Below are positions 46,848-58,377 of a DNA stretch of 64,000 nt, one piece after another (position 1 is the first letter of the stretch; each line of letters begins with the position of its first letter). The notes beneath the pieces are model-generated. The model made no database searches and was not told where the DNA came from. It saw nothing but the letters and a program-made list of their open reading frames with translations. The translations under genes were made by a program, and so were the position numbers. This DNA comes from Agapanthus africanus (lineage: Eukaryota; Streptophyta; Magnoliopsida; Asparagales; Amaryllidaceae), in contig JASDDO010000006.1 in the NCBI GenBank assembly GCA_030015575.1, positions 208,263,632 through 208,327,631 of the forward strand. Reading direction: 5' to 3'.

Positions 46848-49800
46848 TCAAGGCTAATAATTGCGATGTCTCATACTCACAGCCCGTGTGATACCGAACA
46901 CCCAACTCCTCTACTAGTCAGTCTCACAAAGCTCGTTTGTGAAACTATTGCGTTCGAGGAATAGCCTCAGTGAGTGGATCCGCTGTAATATTTCTTTCTA
47001 TGTCTCTCTTTATCTCAAGTTCGCGGAGAATCCCATCTCCCGAAATGAGCAATACCTGTCTTAGAATATGTTTGGATATCTGATGGGACCTAGCTCATAA
47101 ATGACCTCCAAATCCAAACTTCTTAGACTGCATCGTCGACTGAACTTAATCAGTGTCCTGCGCCATGCCTCTCTCAGTATCCACCTGGACCACCTGTCCA
47201 AACTACTGCCCCTCGTCAGAGGGAAAACTATAACTCTGATATCCACTCTGTCTTCCAGGTCACCTTGGAAGCCTGGAATGATAACTGTCTTCCAAAGGAG
47301 GCTGCCGTTATCATTTCCCTAGAACATCTACTTATGTTCTAAAACTGCTTCCGATCGTTTCTCCAGGATAGGATTAATATCAACTTAGTGCATCTACTGC
47401 AAAAACAACATCTGGTGTGGTACTTGACATCTTATGATTGACTCAATTGCCTAAGCAAGTGATATGCCAATCATCCACATCCTTCTCCCCTTTAGTCTGT
47501 AAGACACCTTTAGAGATGGTGACTCCATCACCTGTAGGTACACTACCGTGCCAGGAGTCTTCCATTCTAAATACTCTTAGAATGTTGTCTAAGTATCCTG
47601 ATTGGGACACTTCCCAAATCTAGATCTAAAACCATAGATCCAGTAACCAGAATGTCTGATATAATATCCAATTCCTATGTGGAGAAAACACTGTGTGACA
47701 ACCAAAATATAACCGATTGTAGTATAGGAATTTCACTTCCTACTCTGCGTATGTCATCCAAATACCAGGACATCACACCCTACTACCTTCTTAACAGATC
47801 CATCCCCTATTCTGATGAAGTCAAACCTATGACTGTCACATCAGAAATAGATGATCTATCTCCGCTATATCTGCTTTAGTCTATAAATAGACATAAGCCA
47901 CTTGTCTACTATGCTTCCGCTGCTCCCACTGACTACGACAACCCTCTGGCAGAGTCATATACACGTACGCTTCTAAAGCCAGTTTAGAACGACGCTATAC
48001 TCATCCTCCTGCCGGGTCTCACAGTCTGGAACAACAGCAATGGCAAGTTTGGGTAAACAAGAACCTCCCTACCTCCGTCCTTGAGCATACCGAAGTACCT
48101 CTCGGGTGCCTGAGGTTACCCACTTTATCTGCGGAGTGGCCAATAGAATGTCAAACCAGATTGAATCTTTAGGTTCTTATCAAATCTTCAGTAATCGTTT
48201 GCGGTTCTGGAATCACTTCCAGTTCCACCATACTCCCACTACTGTTTTCTGAAAAAATCCATTTTTATTAAAACTGTGGCGAGTCAAGAACAATATCACT
48301 ATTGATCTTCCAGATGGTAGAAAATCAACCCTCGTCATAGCATTGGTCAACCCACAAACAGCCATTACAGAAACGTGCCTTGAGTTATCCAGAGTCTGGT
48401 TTTAAGCATAAGCTGGACAACTCCCCGTACCTTAACAATGTCAAGATATGAACTGTTCTATATCCAATATAGAAACAGAGGCACTGATTTAATTTAACCA
48501 GATTCAAATCATGCAGCTGTCTCTAGTGCATGTGAACTAAATAGAAGAAGGCCGATCAGCGTTACTCAACTTAGTAATGCTTCCAATTATGAGTAACCTG
48601 AAAGAGAAGCAAGTTCTTTTAATCATTACTATTAACTGAATACCACTCACAAGTATCTACATCTTCGATCACCTTGAAGAATCCTGATACTTGCAATACC
48701 TGGTCCTCTACTTCATTCATATACCTACAACTTCTCAAAACTTCGACCTTGTGCTTCTACGAAACACATGTCTAAGAACTAGAGAAGTCACAAGTAAACA
48801 GAATATAGTACGAGTACCAACCCCTCTGTCCTAATGGACACTGGACAACATACAATACTCTGTATAAGTTCCCTGAGTCTAATAACTCATTCCCTGTGTG
48901 TCGTAGGTTGAAAACTGTACTTATGGTTAAGAAGAATTACACCGCTGTTTAATGCTCCTTACCTAACCATCCACTGATATAGGTAAATGTCATAGACATA
49001 ATTTCAAAAAGGTATATCTCACTCTATAAAAATAGACGTACAGATATATTAATTTGAAATTGGTGCATAACAACGGATATTCAAAATCAAATATTTGCCG
49101 TCCGGCAAATAACCCAGGTGACTTCCTCCAATATCACCAATTAAAACGAATCCCGATATAATGAGGATGATCACCTAATTCCTAATAACTTACTCCCACT
49201 CATCATCTGTAAAACCATACAGATGTGAGAATCAAACCTGGTAAATACATACCTTGGAGCAAGTGTCTAATTGGGAAATTAGTTTTCTTTTAACAGTACA
49301 CAGTGAAACTGAAACATTGAAATGTTTCGATGGGGTATCCCGGTATTCCTAGTAATGCCTCTTCCATTATCCATATTCACAACTGTAACCGTATAATTCT
49401 TTGCCATCTCTCCAAATCCTTTTATATGTCTTTAGTCATTACCTTCTGTACACCCTCTTAGGCTGAATAGTTTTCTTCCTTCCCTACCGTTCGGCACCAG
49501 CCATTGGTTTGGAAGAAGACTATCCAATAAGCATAATGGGTGTACTGTCCTAATCCTAGGAGCACTCGCAATGCGAGAGAAGGTGAAGATAAAAGACAAC
49601 TGAATAGACCTTATTCCTATTTCTCCCGAACCAGAATCCATCCCCGAACTGGAATAAGTTCCTTTCGAGTTCGTATATAACCATACGATGGAGTATCCAA
49701 TAAACTGTGGATCTTCGTAGTGATACGGAGTGTTCTGGAGAAATACAAAGGTGATGTGGGAGTGGTAATGAAATACTTGGTTTGGTAGTGAATAGCAGTC

Positions 49801-50242
49801 GCAATTTACTTTGCCCTCATTCTGATCCCTTTATTTGTCTTTACATAACACCTTCTGTACACCATCGTTAGGATAATTGGTTTTCTTCATTCCCTACCGG
49901 TCGGCACCTGCCTATGGTTTGGAAGAAGACTATCCAATTTGCGTAATAGGTGTACTATCCCCTAATCTAAGGGGAACTCGCAACCTGAGAGAAGGTAAAA
50001 GGAAAAGACAGCTGAATAGTCCTATTCGTTTTCTCCAGAACCGGAAACCATCCTCGAATAAATTCCTTCGAGTTCGTATATAACCATACGATGGTTTTGT
50101 CCAATGGAAGTGGACGTTCGTAGTAATACGGGGTGTCCTGGAGAAAAGGGTAAAAGTAGGAGTGGCAATAAGGTATGCAACTCTGACAATCCAAAAGCCA
50201 GTGTTTAAGAAGGTTCGGTCAACTTCGTCACTGAGTCATAGT
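46848..50242 (-). pseudogene. Element E polyprotein: protease to RNase H, heavily decayed
   Basis: Read on the minus strand and compared with B1: the RNase H end ADPL-TEAIP near 46965-46985; a YLDD box (YVDD in B1) at 47753-47764; the RT stretch FLNG..LE..VYMTLPEG near 47920-47990; and integrase pieces matching KHKSEAFEK, EVENQ and IKILRSDRGGEY near 48640-48740. Sequence matching the protease and following region lies at about 49080-49300. Many stops and shifts make this fully non-functional. The stretch 49388-50190 is a tandem duplication unlike gag. The region next to B3 (50200-50242) still reads LTEP, as in the gag remnant of B1. Confidence 0.85.
49388..50190 (-). repeat. ~410-bp imperfect tandem duplication in element E
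   Basis: Units at about 49388-49796 and 49797-50190 share TTTGGAAGAAGACTATCCAA, GAGTTCGTATATAACCATAC and many flanking blocks at an offset of 409-410. The unit has no counterpart in A, B1, B3 or C. It lies where gag would be; neither strand shows a gag motif. Confidence 0.85.
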
Positions 50243-50247
50243 CTAGG

Positions 50248-52449
50248 TGTTAGTTATGTATATGCCCTAGAGGCCATTGTTGTACATATGATGTATATTA
50301 TGATGGATGCTTAGATATAAACAGAGAGGACATTCTTGCTCGTCATGATAGTATGCTATTTGGTTTCACTTTATCTTAACATGTTGACTTGTATTGGTTT
50401 ACTGTTTTTCTCTCACATGTTGATAAAGCCCTTAGGACATGTACTCGTCTACTGGCACTATGATGAGATCATACTAGTGGGACCACGGTAGTCGATGAGT
50501 ACATCCTATAACTGTTCCTAGTCGAGAGTATATCGAGACAGGGCATCGATACACCAGAGTAGACTAGCGTATACGCATCTTGACCCATATGATGGGCGAT
50601 GGATGATCCCATATCCATCGGTGTTTGACATCAGAGATGGTGTACGGATGCTCAGTGGAGACTGGGTACACTGGACGGACTCGCCGAGAACTCCCAGATG
50701 GTGATATACCACACGTCAGATGGCAGTTCTCTGGTGACACTGGTACAGGGTAGTCTGTAGACCCGAGATCGTCATAGAGTCTTGCGTGATTCCCACTGTG
50801 CTTTGATTTCCACCTTACCACGTCCAAGAGGGCGTGCAAAACGGTGGCTTTTGGGTACAGTCTCGAATCACATGGAGGCAATGAGCGATAGGAGGGGATT
50901 CGTCTCTCCCGGTATAGGGAGTTGATGTTGTGCTGTGTTCGATTGGCTATAACTGGAAGTCCCTGGCCAGGGCTGATATAGAGATTTACTGGTAAGTGTT
51001 ACTAGTAGTTTCACGACCCGTTATGAGCCACATATCGACACGACTTATCGGTTACTGGGGTCTGACGTTTACCACCCCTAGACTTGATATGCGACATATC
51101 AGACGAACAGACCGAACTGTACGGGAGTGTTACTGATTGGATTCACAGGAGAACGCACAGGCTAGGTTGTTGATCTTCTGATCGCTCAATACCTAGGTGG
51201 CTGTTACGTTTAGCTGACCGCTTGCAGCTTGTGGGTGTTTGATATGATCATCACCTGCTACCGGCGTATTGATGATTCTTTAGAGTCCTACACAGAGGTT
51301 TCTTGGCTCAGGAGAAACGGAGTAGAGGCGCATATGTGATATGTGCAGGACCGAGAATAATGCGATATGAGATACCGTATTATATTCTCGCGATATTTAG
51401 ATAAGAACCGGGTCATCGGATCAAGTGTTGATTCGATGAATCGGTACATGATATATTAGTCGGTAATATTCGATATAGCCGGATCGTCGGATCAAGTGTT
51501 GATTCGATGATTTAATGTATAATAATATATATGATATATTGTATTACATTATCTAATATTGGCTCGCTTTATTATTTCATTTTCTCACTGGATGATACAT
51601 TGATATATATGCGATATATGTTAATTGTATTATTTTCTTTTGTTGCAAATATATAATATATATGTGATATATATTATTGTGACATGATATGATTTATTAT
51701 TAAACATGTTTAAGGATGATTAAAAGGGATTAGGGTTTGATTAGGGTTAGCTTCTTCTTGCACCTTCTAGAAGCTTTGTTTTTGTCAAGCTTAAGATATT
51801 ATGGTTGATATTTTTGCATGACTCATAACTTAACCTAAGCAAACCCTAACTCTAGTTTATTCTCTACAAACTCTTAGCCACTCATCCTTGACCATGGTTG
51901 ATATATCAATCATATAGTTTTCTTTTCTATTCATCACAAAAGGAATTATCATTATCATTTTCCATTATCTTCTTCTTCTCTCTTGATTTTGAGCTCACTA
52001 GAAATTCCATTTGTGATGATAAATTATGAGAAAGTGAATTAAAAAGAAAGCATAAATACTACTCCTTTATCCTCATCTCATCTAGCCCATGAGATTAGTG
52101 TGTTCATCTCTTTAGAGTGAGAATGCTTGAGTTATTGAAACTTCGACGTAGATCATCGGAGATTTGGAACACTTCAAGAAAGCATGGATCGTTCGAGTCG
52201 TGGAGCCTCTCTTGAGTCCGGGAGATCGTGGATCGCGGCAAAGGGACTTCTACTCGAAGCTTGTGAAGCGAAGGAGCGGACTACAAAGGTTGTAATCCCT
52301 CACACTTAGATAAAAAGTTGTTATCTTGCATGCTAAACCCTAATAATCTAGCAAAGATCCCGGCTTTGGGTTGTTCGGCACGTCTAAATTTTTATCCGGG
52401 CATGTTTGATGCCTTATGAACCTTCACAAGAGTGCCTAGGAACCCTACA
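50248..52449 (+). repeat. 5' LTR of element B3
   Basis: 2202 bp, TGTTAGTTATG...CCTACA. It matches the B1 LTRs, including both ATCAAGTGTTGAT palindromes (near 51421 and 51491). Confidence 0.95.
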
Positions 52450-52450
52450 G

Positions 52451-52463
52451 TGGTATCAGAGCC
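52451..52463 (+). other. Primer binding site of B3
   Basis: TGGTATCAGAGCC, one base after the 5' LTR. Confidence 0.95.
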
Positions 52464-52611
52464 TAGCTAGAGCATTACGCGTCGTGTTTACGAAGTTAAA
52501 ACTCCGCTCGAACCCGAGCCGACAAAATTTACCCCCTCTCTGGAAATTTTTCAAAATCTGCGATTTTTCTGAATTAAAAATACCTAAAAAATTCAGCAGG
52601 GAATTCTAAGA

Positions 52612-52732
52612 ATTACCATGAAACACGGGCCCACAACTCCACTAAACCGCGGCGGAACCGCGGCGGGAACCTGCTTCCCGCGGCGGTTCCGCGGCCTATT
52701 TATGGGATTGTGACACTTGGCTTCATGGTAAT
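52612..52732 (+). other. Long PBS-proximal hairpin in leader B3
   Basis: ATTACCATGAA (52612-52622) pairs perfectly with TTCATGGTAAT (52722-52732). Near the top GCGGAACCGCGGCGGG (52652-52667) pairs at 15 of 16 positions with 52677-52692. It starts about 150 nt after the primer site, as in A and E, with a different sequence. Confidence 0.8.
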
Positions 52733-54080
52733 ATTTGTAGGTTCTTGTTGATGCTTCTTGGTATTTTTAAAGTGACTTATGTGTTGAGTATTCTGGGGTT
52801 TCTTTTGTAATCGTAGATTCGATCGGAAAATTTAAATTCGTTTTTATTTCCGGGTATTTAGAAACTGTTAAACTGTTCGAACGGATATCATTAACTCACT
52901 TTTTCCCGGCACGTAAAAATTTCTAGTGTTGAATTTTTAATGGATTTAAATCTTTCGGAAAAATTGTACAAGTTAAGCGGTGGACCCTCTAGAAGACAAC
53001 AGACCTTAACTCGATTATGTGACCGTCTTGAACTGCCTTTTGAACCTTCGGGTTTGGGGCAGTACGGCGTGCCACATGTGAGGCGTTGGCTTGACCCTTC
53101 TACGGCTGGATCACTGGTACTATGACATATTCTGGGATTATTTGAACTCCGCTCAAGTGTTGAGCTATTTGGGAAATTTTGGGTATTTGATTATCTGTTC
53201 AGAAAGTTTAATACTGTCTATTTATCTGGAATGTGATACAATATGTGGAATTCATATAGTTTGGCATGAAATGCGAAGTATGTGATATTTCGGATTTACG
53301 ATGTCTAAAGTGATTGTGGATTCCAAATATTGTAGTTTTACACTTTCTTTTATGTGACCGTAAGTTTAATATGTGATATCGCAGGTTTCGTTGCTATATG
53401 TCAACGACAATTGGGATGCGCATATTTACTTACGTTGATGATATGTGATATTATGTGTTGCTGTGATATGTTATATTGGATCGTCGCGTTCTGAATAGCC
53501 GGGGGGTTTTATGTGAGATGAGGGTTTTTATTTTCATTCATGTAAAATTCATTTGTAATGTAATATTCTTTTATTTGGGGCACTTCCAGGTTGAGGTTGA
53601 TGTCACCAGTGTATATTATTTACTTTTCCGCATTAGGTAGACCCAAGGAGGGGAACACAAGTAACCGGGTTCTAGGGTCCAGTGGGAGGCATCTCGAGGA
53701 GTCGAGACCGGGTCTCCTAACCCTAGAATTGGCAGTGTTACTTGCCGCTCTCGTAGGGGTCTTGGGATGTGGGTTTGGCTATTCGTCGCGACCGTGGAAT
53801 CCGTGTTTTATACAGGCTCGTATTGAAAACACGGACGTCCTAGTATATCCAATATTTTATATATGTTCTTCTGCTGCAATGTTCTGTGATGAGATCAAAT
53901 TACTGCCTAAGACAAATGCTTATACTATATATATATGCTGATATATAAATATTACTGCTTTCGTTTCTTCTGTGATGCTTAGGAAGCATAAGCTGATGGG
54001 ATTTTTATTAATGAGATTAATAAAAAGAAAAGAAACCTAAAGATGTTGTAGAATCAAAACTTTATAAAAAGGGTAGCTAC

Positions 54081-54327
54081 AGTTTTGCTTTGCACAGTTA
54101 TATATATGATATGTCCTGCACCTTATTCGATGGGGAAAGAGCCGACGATCCCTTCACCGGGAGTGACCTCTTTAGCGAAACTGGCAGATGCTACAAAACT
54201 CGGTTTATCTTTTGATTGCTTTTAGTGTTTTGCTTTGGACAGCGGTATATATGATATATCCTGCACCTTATTCGATGAGGAAAGGGCCGACGATCCCTTC
54301 ACCGGGAGTGACCCCTTTAGCAAAAAT
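54081..54327 (+). repeat. Duplicated ~101-nt leader unit in B3
   Basis: Units at 54081-54182 and about 54225-54327, each with GCACCTTATTCGATG and TTCACCGGGAGTGACC, matching the pair in B1. Confidence 0.85.
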
Positions 54328-54461
54328 AAGAAAAGCCTCAAAAACACTCCTTTTCAAAAACACTTAATTCTACGACGATATCAAGTTCATTACGCTCATG
54401 GTTTTCTGAAAAACCTGCGTAGCCCTCAATCATTTCAGATAAAGACTAGTTAGTATTCAGG

Positions 54462-54671
54462 CTACGTTTGTTGACTATATTAAGGCGTAGTGTGCGGTAG
54501 CTAATTAGTACTTATCTGCTAAAACATGAGATGTGATTGGATTAGGGTAGTTGTACGACTTTGTTGACAATGTTAAGGGTCGTGCAGGTGGATTTAATTC
54601 AATCGGGAAATGACGGGTTGAACTTGGCTAGCAATTATGATTTGTTGACTATGTTAAGGTCATAAATTGCT
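54462..54671 (+). other. Triple stem-loop array in leader B3
   Basis: Stems CTACG/CGTAG (54462-54490), GTACGAC/GTCGTGC (54553-54585, seven pairs including one wobble) and AGCAATTATG/CATAAATTGCT (54630-54671, ten pairs with one bulge). The loop is TTGACTATATTAAGG and close variants in all three, quite unlike B1's loop. Confidence 0.78.
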
Positions 54672-55109
54672 AGGGGCAAAATATTATCGGGAATTTCATG
54701 TGTTGAAATTTGCAATGAGATTGCATACCTTCTATGAGATAGTTGGATCCCGATACCCACTGCGAGTAAGTGTTACTCCTGGGAGAGTTTTACACAAGAC
54801 AATTAGTCATTTAAGTAGGTGTCTAGAAAAGTGTTAACGGGGTTACGCCTCTGGGAAAACGAGGTTTACTTTAATTTGGTCCGTGCGAAAGCACGGGGAA
54901 CCTCCCTCAAAGTACCGACACTGATCTGGCTGAAAGATTGACGAAATTGTAGGGTGTAATTAATCCCGGCTAATCTTACCTTTTAGGGTTTGAAGGAAGA
55001 TTTGATAAAAACAGTGGGAGATATCCTGATTAGATAAGATAATAACCAATCTAATCTTGCAAGAGCATACGCTAAAGTGTTTTCTTCTCTCTCTGTCCAG
55101 GTAGCGACC

Positions 55110-55379
55110 ATGTCAGGCCATAATCAAGATAATAATATGGATGTATTGACTAAACCCGATTATTGTACTGAGCAAGGGAACGTTGGACCCGTTCTTTCTT
55201 ATAAGAGTTATAAGACTGAACAGGAAACAGGAGAATATCTGGATTCTCAAGCCGCCCAAAAGAACATGCATGTTGATGCATCTTCTTCGGGTGTGTTAGT
55301 TATTGAGAACTGTTTCTCAGTTCACCCTACGTCCTGGGTATTAGATACCGGATCAGGATCCCACATATGTAAATTGTGA
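55110..55379 (+). pseudogene. B3 polyprotein fragment 1: gag remnant and protease start
   Basis: The ATG at 55110 follows the pyrimidine tract and AG. It starts MSGHNQDNNMDVLTKPDY, then HVDASSSGVLVIENCFS and the protease motif WVLDTGSGSHICK, as in B1. TGA at 55377-55379 replaces a Leu codon of B1. The same frame continues to about 55570, where 14 bp present in B1 are missing and the frame shifts. Confidence 0.9.
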
Positions 55380-55593
55380 CATGGGCTACGGAAAGGTAGA
55401 GAACTGGGAAAAGGTGATCATTCCGTTCAAGTAGGGAACGGTGCAAGTATTGTAGCCAAAGCAGTTGGCGAATATCACCTTGTATTACCAAGTCGTAATA
55501 CACTGATTCTGAATGAGTGTTATTATATACCGAACATGATGTGCAACATTATATCAGTTTCTTTATTAAGTAATTGTAGTACAGGATAATGTT

Positions 55594-56553
55594 ATGAACA
55601 TCTTCCTAAATCAAAAGTTGATTTTATCAGGATCGTTACATAATAGCATATTCATTCTCAATCCAAATACAGTCCTCAATATACAAAACACACACAAGAG
55701 GAAAAGTTCAGAAATGAACGAATCCTACTTGTGGCATTGTAGACTTGGTCATATCAATGCAACACGACTGGCTAAGTTATATAAAGATGGATATTTGAAT
55801 CCGTTCGAATTATCATCTTATGATACTTGCCATTCATGTCTCAAAGGAAAAATGACCAAAGCTCCGTTTAGTGGACACGGAGAAAGAGTTACCGAACTCT
55901 TAGGACTGGTACATAGTGATGTATGCGGTCCCATGTCTACGCATGCGAGGAACGGTTCTTCCTACTTCATTACATTCACTGACGATCTCTCTAGATTCGG
56001 ACATGTGTTCCTGATGAGACACAAGTCTGAAGCTTTTGAGAAATTCAGAGAATATAAGCACGAAGTAGAGAATCAAACGGGCAAAAGTATTAAGATTCTT
56101 CGATCTGATCGAGGAGGTGAATACTTAAGCAATGAGTTCCTAGATTATCTAAAAGAGAATGGGATTCTCTCTCAGCTTACTCCTCCTTATACACCACAGC
56201 ACAACGGTGTATCTGAGCAGAGGAATCGCACCCTATTAGATATGGTGCGCTCTATGATGAGCGAGGCTGAGTTGCCTATTTTCTTCTGTGTTTATGCGCT
56301 TGAAACAGCAGCATACCTATTGAATCAAGTTCCGTCTAAATCTGTGCCTACCACACCATATGAGATATGGAGTGGGAAGAAACCATATTTTAAACGAGTT
56401 AAGATATGGGGTTGTCCGGCCTATGTCAAAAGACAAAATCCAGACAAGCTCGAGGCACGATCAGTTCTTTGCAAATTTGTGGGATATCCTAAGAATTCCC
56501 AAGGATATTTTTTCTACCACGCTGAAGAACAAAAAGTGTTTGTTTCTCAATAA
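55594..56553 (+). pseudogene. B3 polyprotein fragment 2: integrase
   Basis: Continues B3 pol after the 14-bp deletion. It has HCRLGHIN, CHSCLKGKM, HSDVCGPM, RSDRGGEYLS and GVSEQRNR, so the zinc-binding residues and D,D,E residues are all kept. It ends at TAA 56551-56553, where B1 has CGA (Arg) in VFVSRH. The frame then continues as fragment 3 without a shift. Confidence 0.92.
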
Positions 56554-56562
56554 GCCACCTTT

Positions 56563-57357
56563 TTGGAAAAGGAATTTCTTGCAAAAGAAATTAGTGGCAA
56601 AGAGGTAGAGCTGGAAGAGGTTCCAGAAACGCAAATTGCAACTAAAGATTTAGTAGAACCAGAGGATTCAGTAGTACCCAACGAACCCCATCCTCTCCGC
56701 CGATCTAGTAGGGTTTCTCGTCCACCTGAGAGATACTACGGTTTTCTCATTGATGGTGGAAGCGAGGATTGCATCATGGAAGATGATGACCCGACTAGTT
56801 TCGAGCAGGCCATCACGAGTGGTGACTCTGTGAAATGGCTGGATGCAATGCGATCTGAGATGGAATCCATGTACACCAATAAAGTATGGATTTTGGAAAA
56901 TTCTCCTGAAGGGGTAAAACCCATTGGGAGCAAGTGGATTTTTAAAAAGAAATTTGGTGTAGATGGAAAAGTTGAGACTTTCAAAGCTAGACTTGTAGCA
57001 AAAGGTTTTCGTCAACGACCAGGTGTGGATTATGACGAAATCTTTTCTCCTGTGGCTATGCTTAAGTCCATCCGGATCTTACTTGCCATTGCTGCATACC
57101 ATGACTACGAAATCTGGCAAATGGATGTTAAGACCGCCTTTCTAAACGGTGATTTAGAAGAGAGCGTGTACATGACTCAGCCAGAGGGCTTCGTAGATAG
57201 TGGGAGCAGCGGAAAGGTGTGCAAGCTGCTTAAATCCATTTATGGGTTAAAGCAAGCATCGCGGAGTTGGAACATCTGTTTTGATGTTGTAGTCAAAGAG
57301 TTTGACTTCATCAAAAATATAGATGAACCTTGTATCTATAAGAAGGTAGTAGGGTAA
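56563..57357 (+). pseudogene. B3 polyprotein fragment 3: linker and RT first half
   Basis: Same frame as fragment 2. It covers the linker with RRSSRVSRPPERYYGF and the RT palm start: SKWIFKKKFG, DEIFSPVAMLKSIR, IWQMDVKTAFLNGDLEES and IYGLKQASRSWN. It keeps Lys and Trp codons at the sites of B1's first two stops. It ends at TAA near 57355 because two bases are missing relative to B1 just before the YVDD box. Confidence 0.92.
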
Positions 57358-57373
57358 GGTAGTCTTCCTCGTA

Positions 57374-58363
57374 TTGTACGTGGATGACATACTCTTGATA
57401 GGAAATGACATTCCTATGCTGCAATCAGTCAAGCTCTTCTTATCACAGAGATTCTCAATGAAAGATCTTAGTGATGCCTCCTGCATATTGGGAATCATGA
57501 TCTATAGAGATAGATCTAAACGGATACTGGGATTGTCCCAATCCAGGTATATTGACACCATACTAAAGAGGTTTAGTATGGAAGAATCCAAGCATGGGAA
57601 CCAATCCACGATCTCTGGACTCACTCTCTCCAAAGAGATGTCTCCCAAGACTGATTTGGAGAGAGCTCGCATGCAAGGGATACCCTATGCTTCGGCAGTA
57701 GGCTCTATCATGTATGCGATGCTATGTACCAGACCCGATGTAGCATACTCACTAAGTGTAGTGAGTCGGTATCAAGAAGATCCTGGAGAGAGTCACTGGA
57801 CAGCTGTGAAGAACATTCTCAAGTACTTACGAAGGACGAAGGAGATGTTCTTGGTGTATGGTAATGGAGAACTCCAGGTGGAGTCCTTTACCGATTCCAG
57901 CTTCCAAAGTGATAAGGACGACTCTAAGTCGCACTCGGGATTTATCTTTACCCTCAATGGAGGGGCGGTATGTTGGAAGAGTTCCAAACAGGATACCGTT
58001 GCAGACTCGACGATGGAGGCTGAATACATCGCTGCCAACGATGCTGCCAAAGAGGCTGTATGGATAAAGAAGTTCATTAGTGAACTTGGTGTGGTTCCAT
58101 CCATTGAGCATCAAATACCTCTGTATTGCGATAACAATGGAGCTGTGGCTTTGGCCAAGGAACCCAGATCCCATCAGAAGTCCAGACATATTCTGAGGCG
58201 GTATCACCTGATCAGGGAGATAGTTGATCGCCAGGAGATCGAGGTCAGGAGAGTAGATACGAAGGACAACACTGCGGATCCATTCACGAAGGCTATTTCC
58301 CAGATACAGTTTGAGAGATTTTTCGGGATGCTAGGTATGAGATACTACAGCAGCTGGCCTTAG
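57374..58363 (+). pseudogene. B3 polyprotein fragment 4: RT second half and RNase H
   Basis: Begins right at the YVDD box (57377-57388; the frame is open a little upstream and has no true start). RNase H shows TDSSFQSD, STMEAEYIAANDAAKEAVW, YCDNNGAVALAKEP and RHILRRYHLIREI. It ends with TAG at 58361-58363 before the polypurine tract. No stop lies inside, unlike the same region of B1. Confidence 0.92.
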
Positions 58364-58366
58364 TGC

Positions 58367-58377
58367 AAGTGGGAGAT
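58367..58377 (+). other. Polypurine tract of B3
   Basis: AAGTGGGAGAT directly before the 3' LTR. Confidence 0.88.

Larger units (their letters stand above)
52450..55109 (+). other. Long untranslated leader of B3
   Basis: 2.66 kb without a credible gene, collinear with the B1 leader. It holds the PBS-proximal hairpin, the block with GACCCAAGGAGGGG near 53640, the duplicated ~101-nt unit, the triple stem-loops and the pyrimidine tract before ATG 55110. The CACCCGCGCTAGCCC block present in A and B1 is missing; the leader jumps from about 53960 to the AGGAAGCATAAGCTGATGGG block. Confidence 0.85.
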
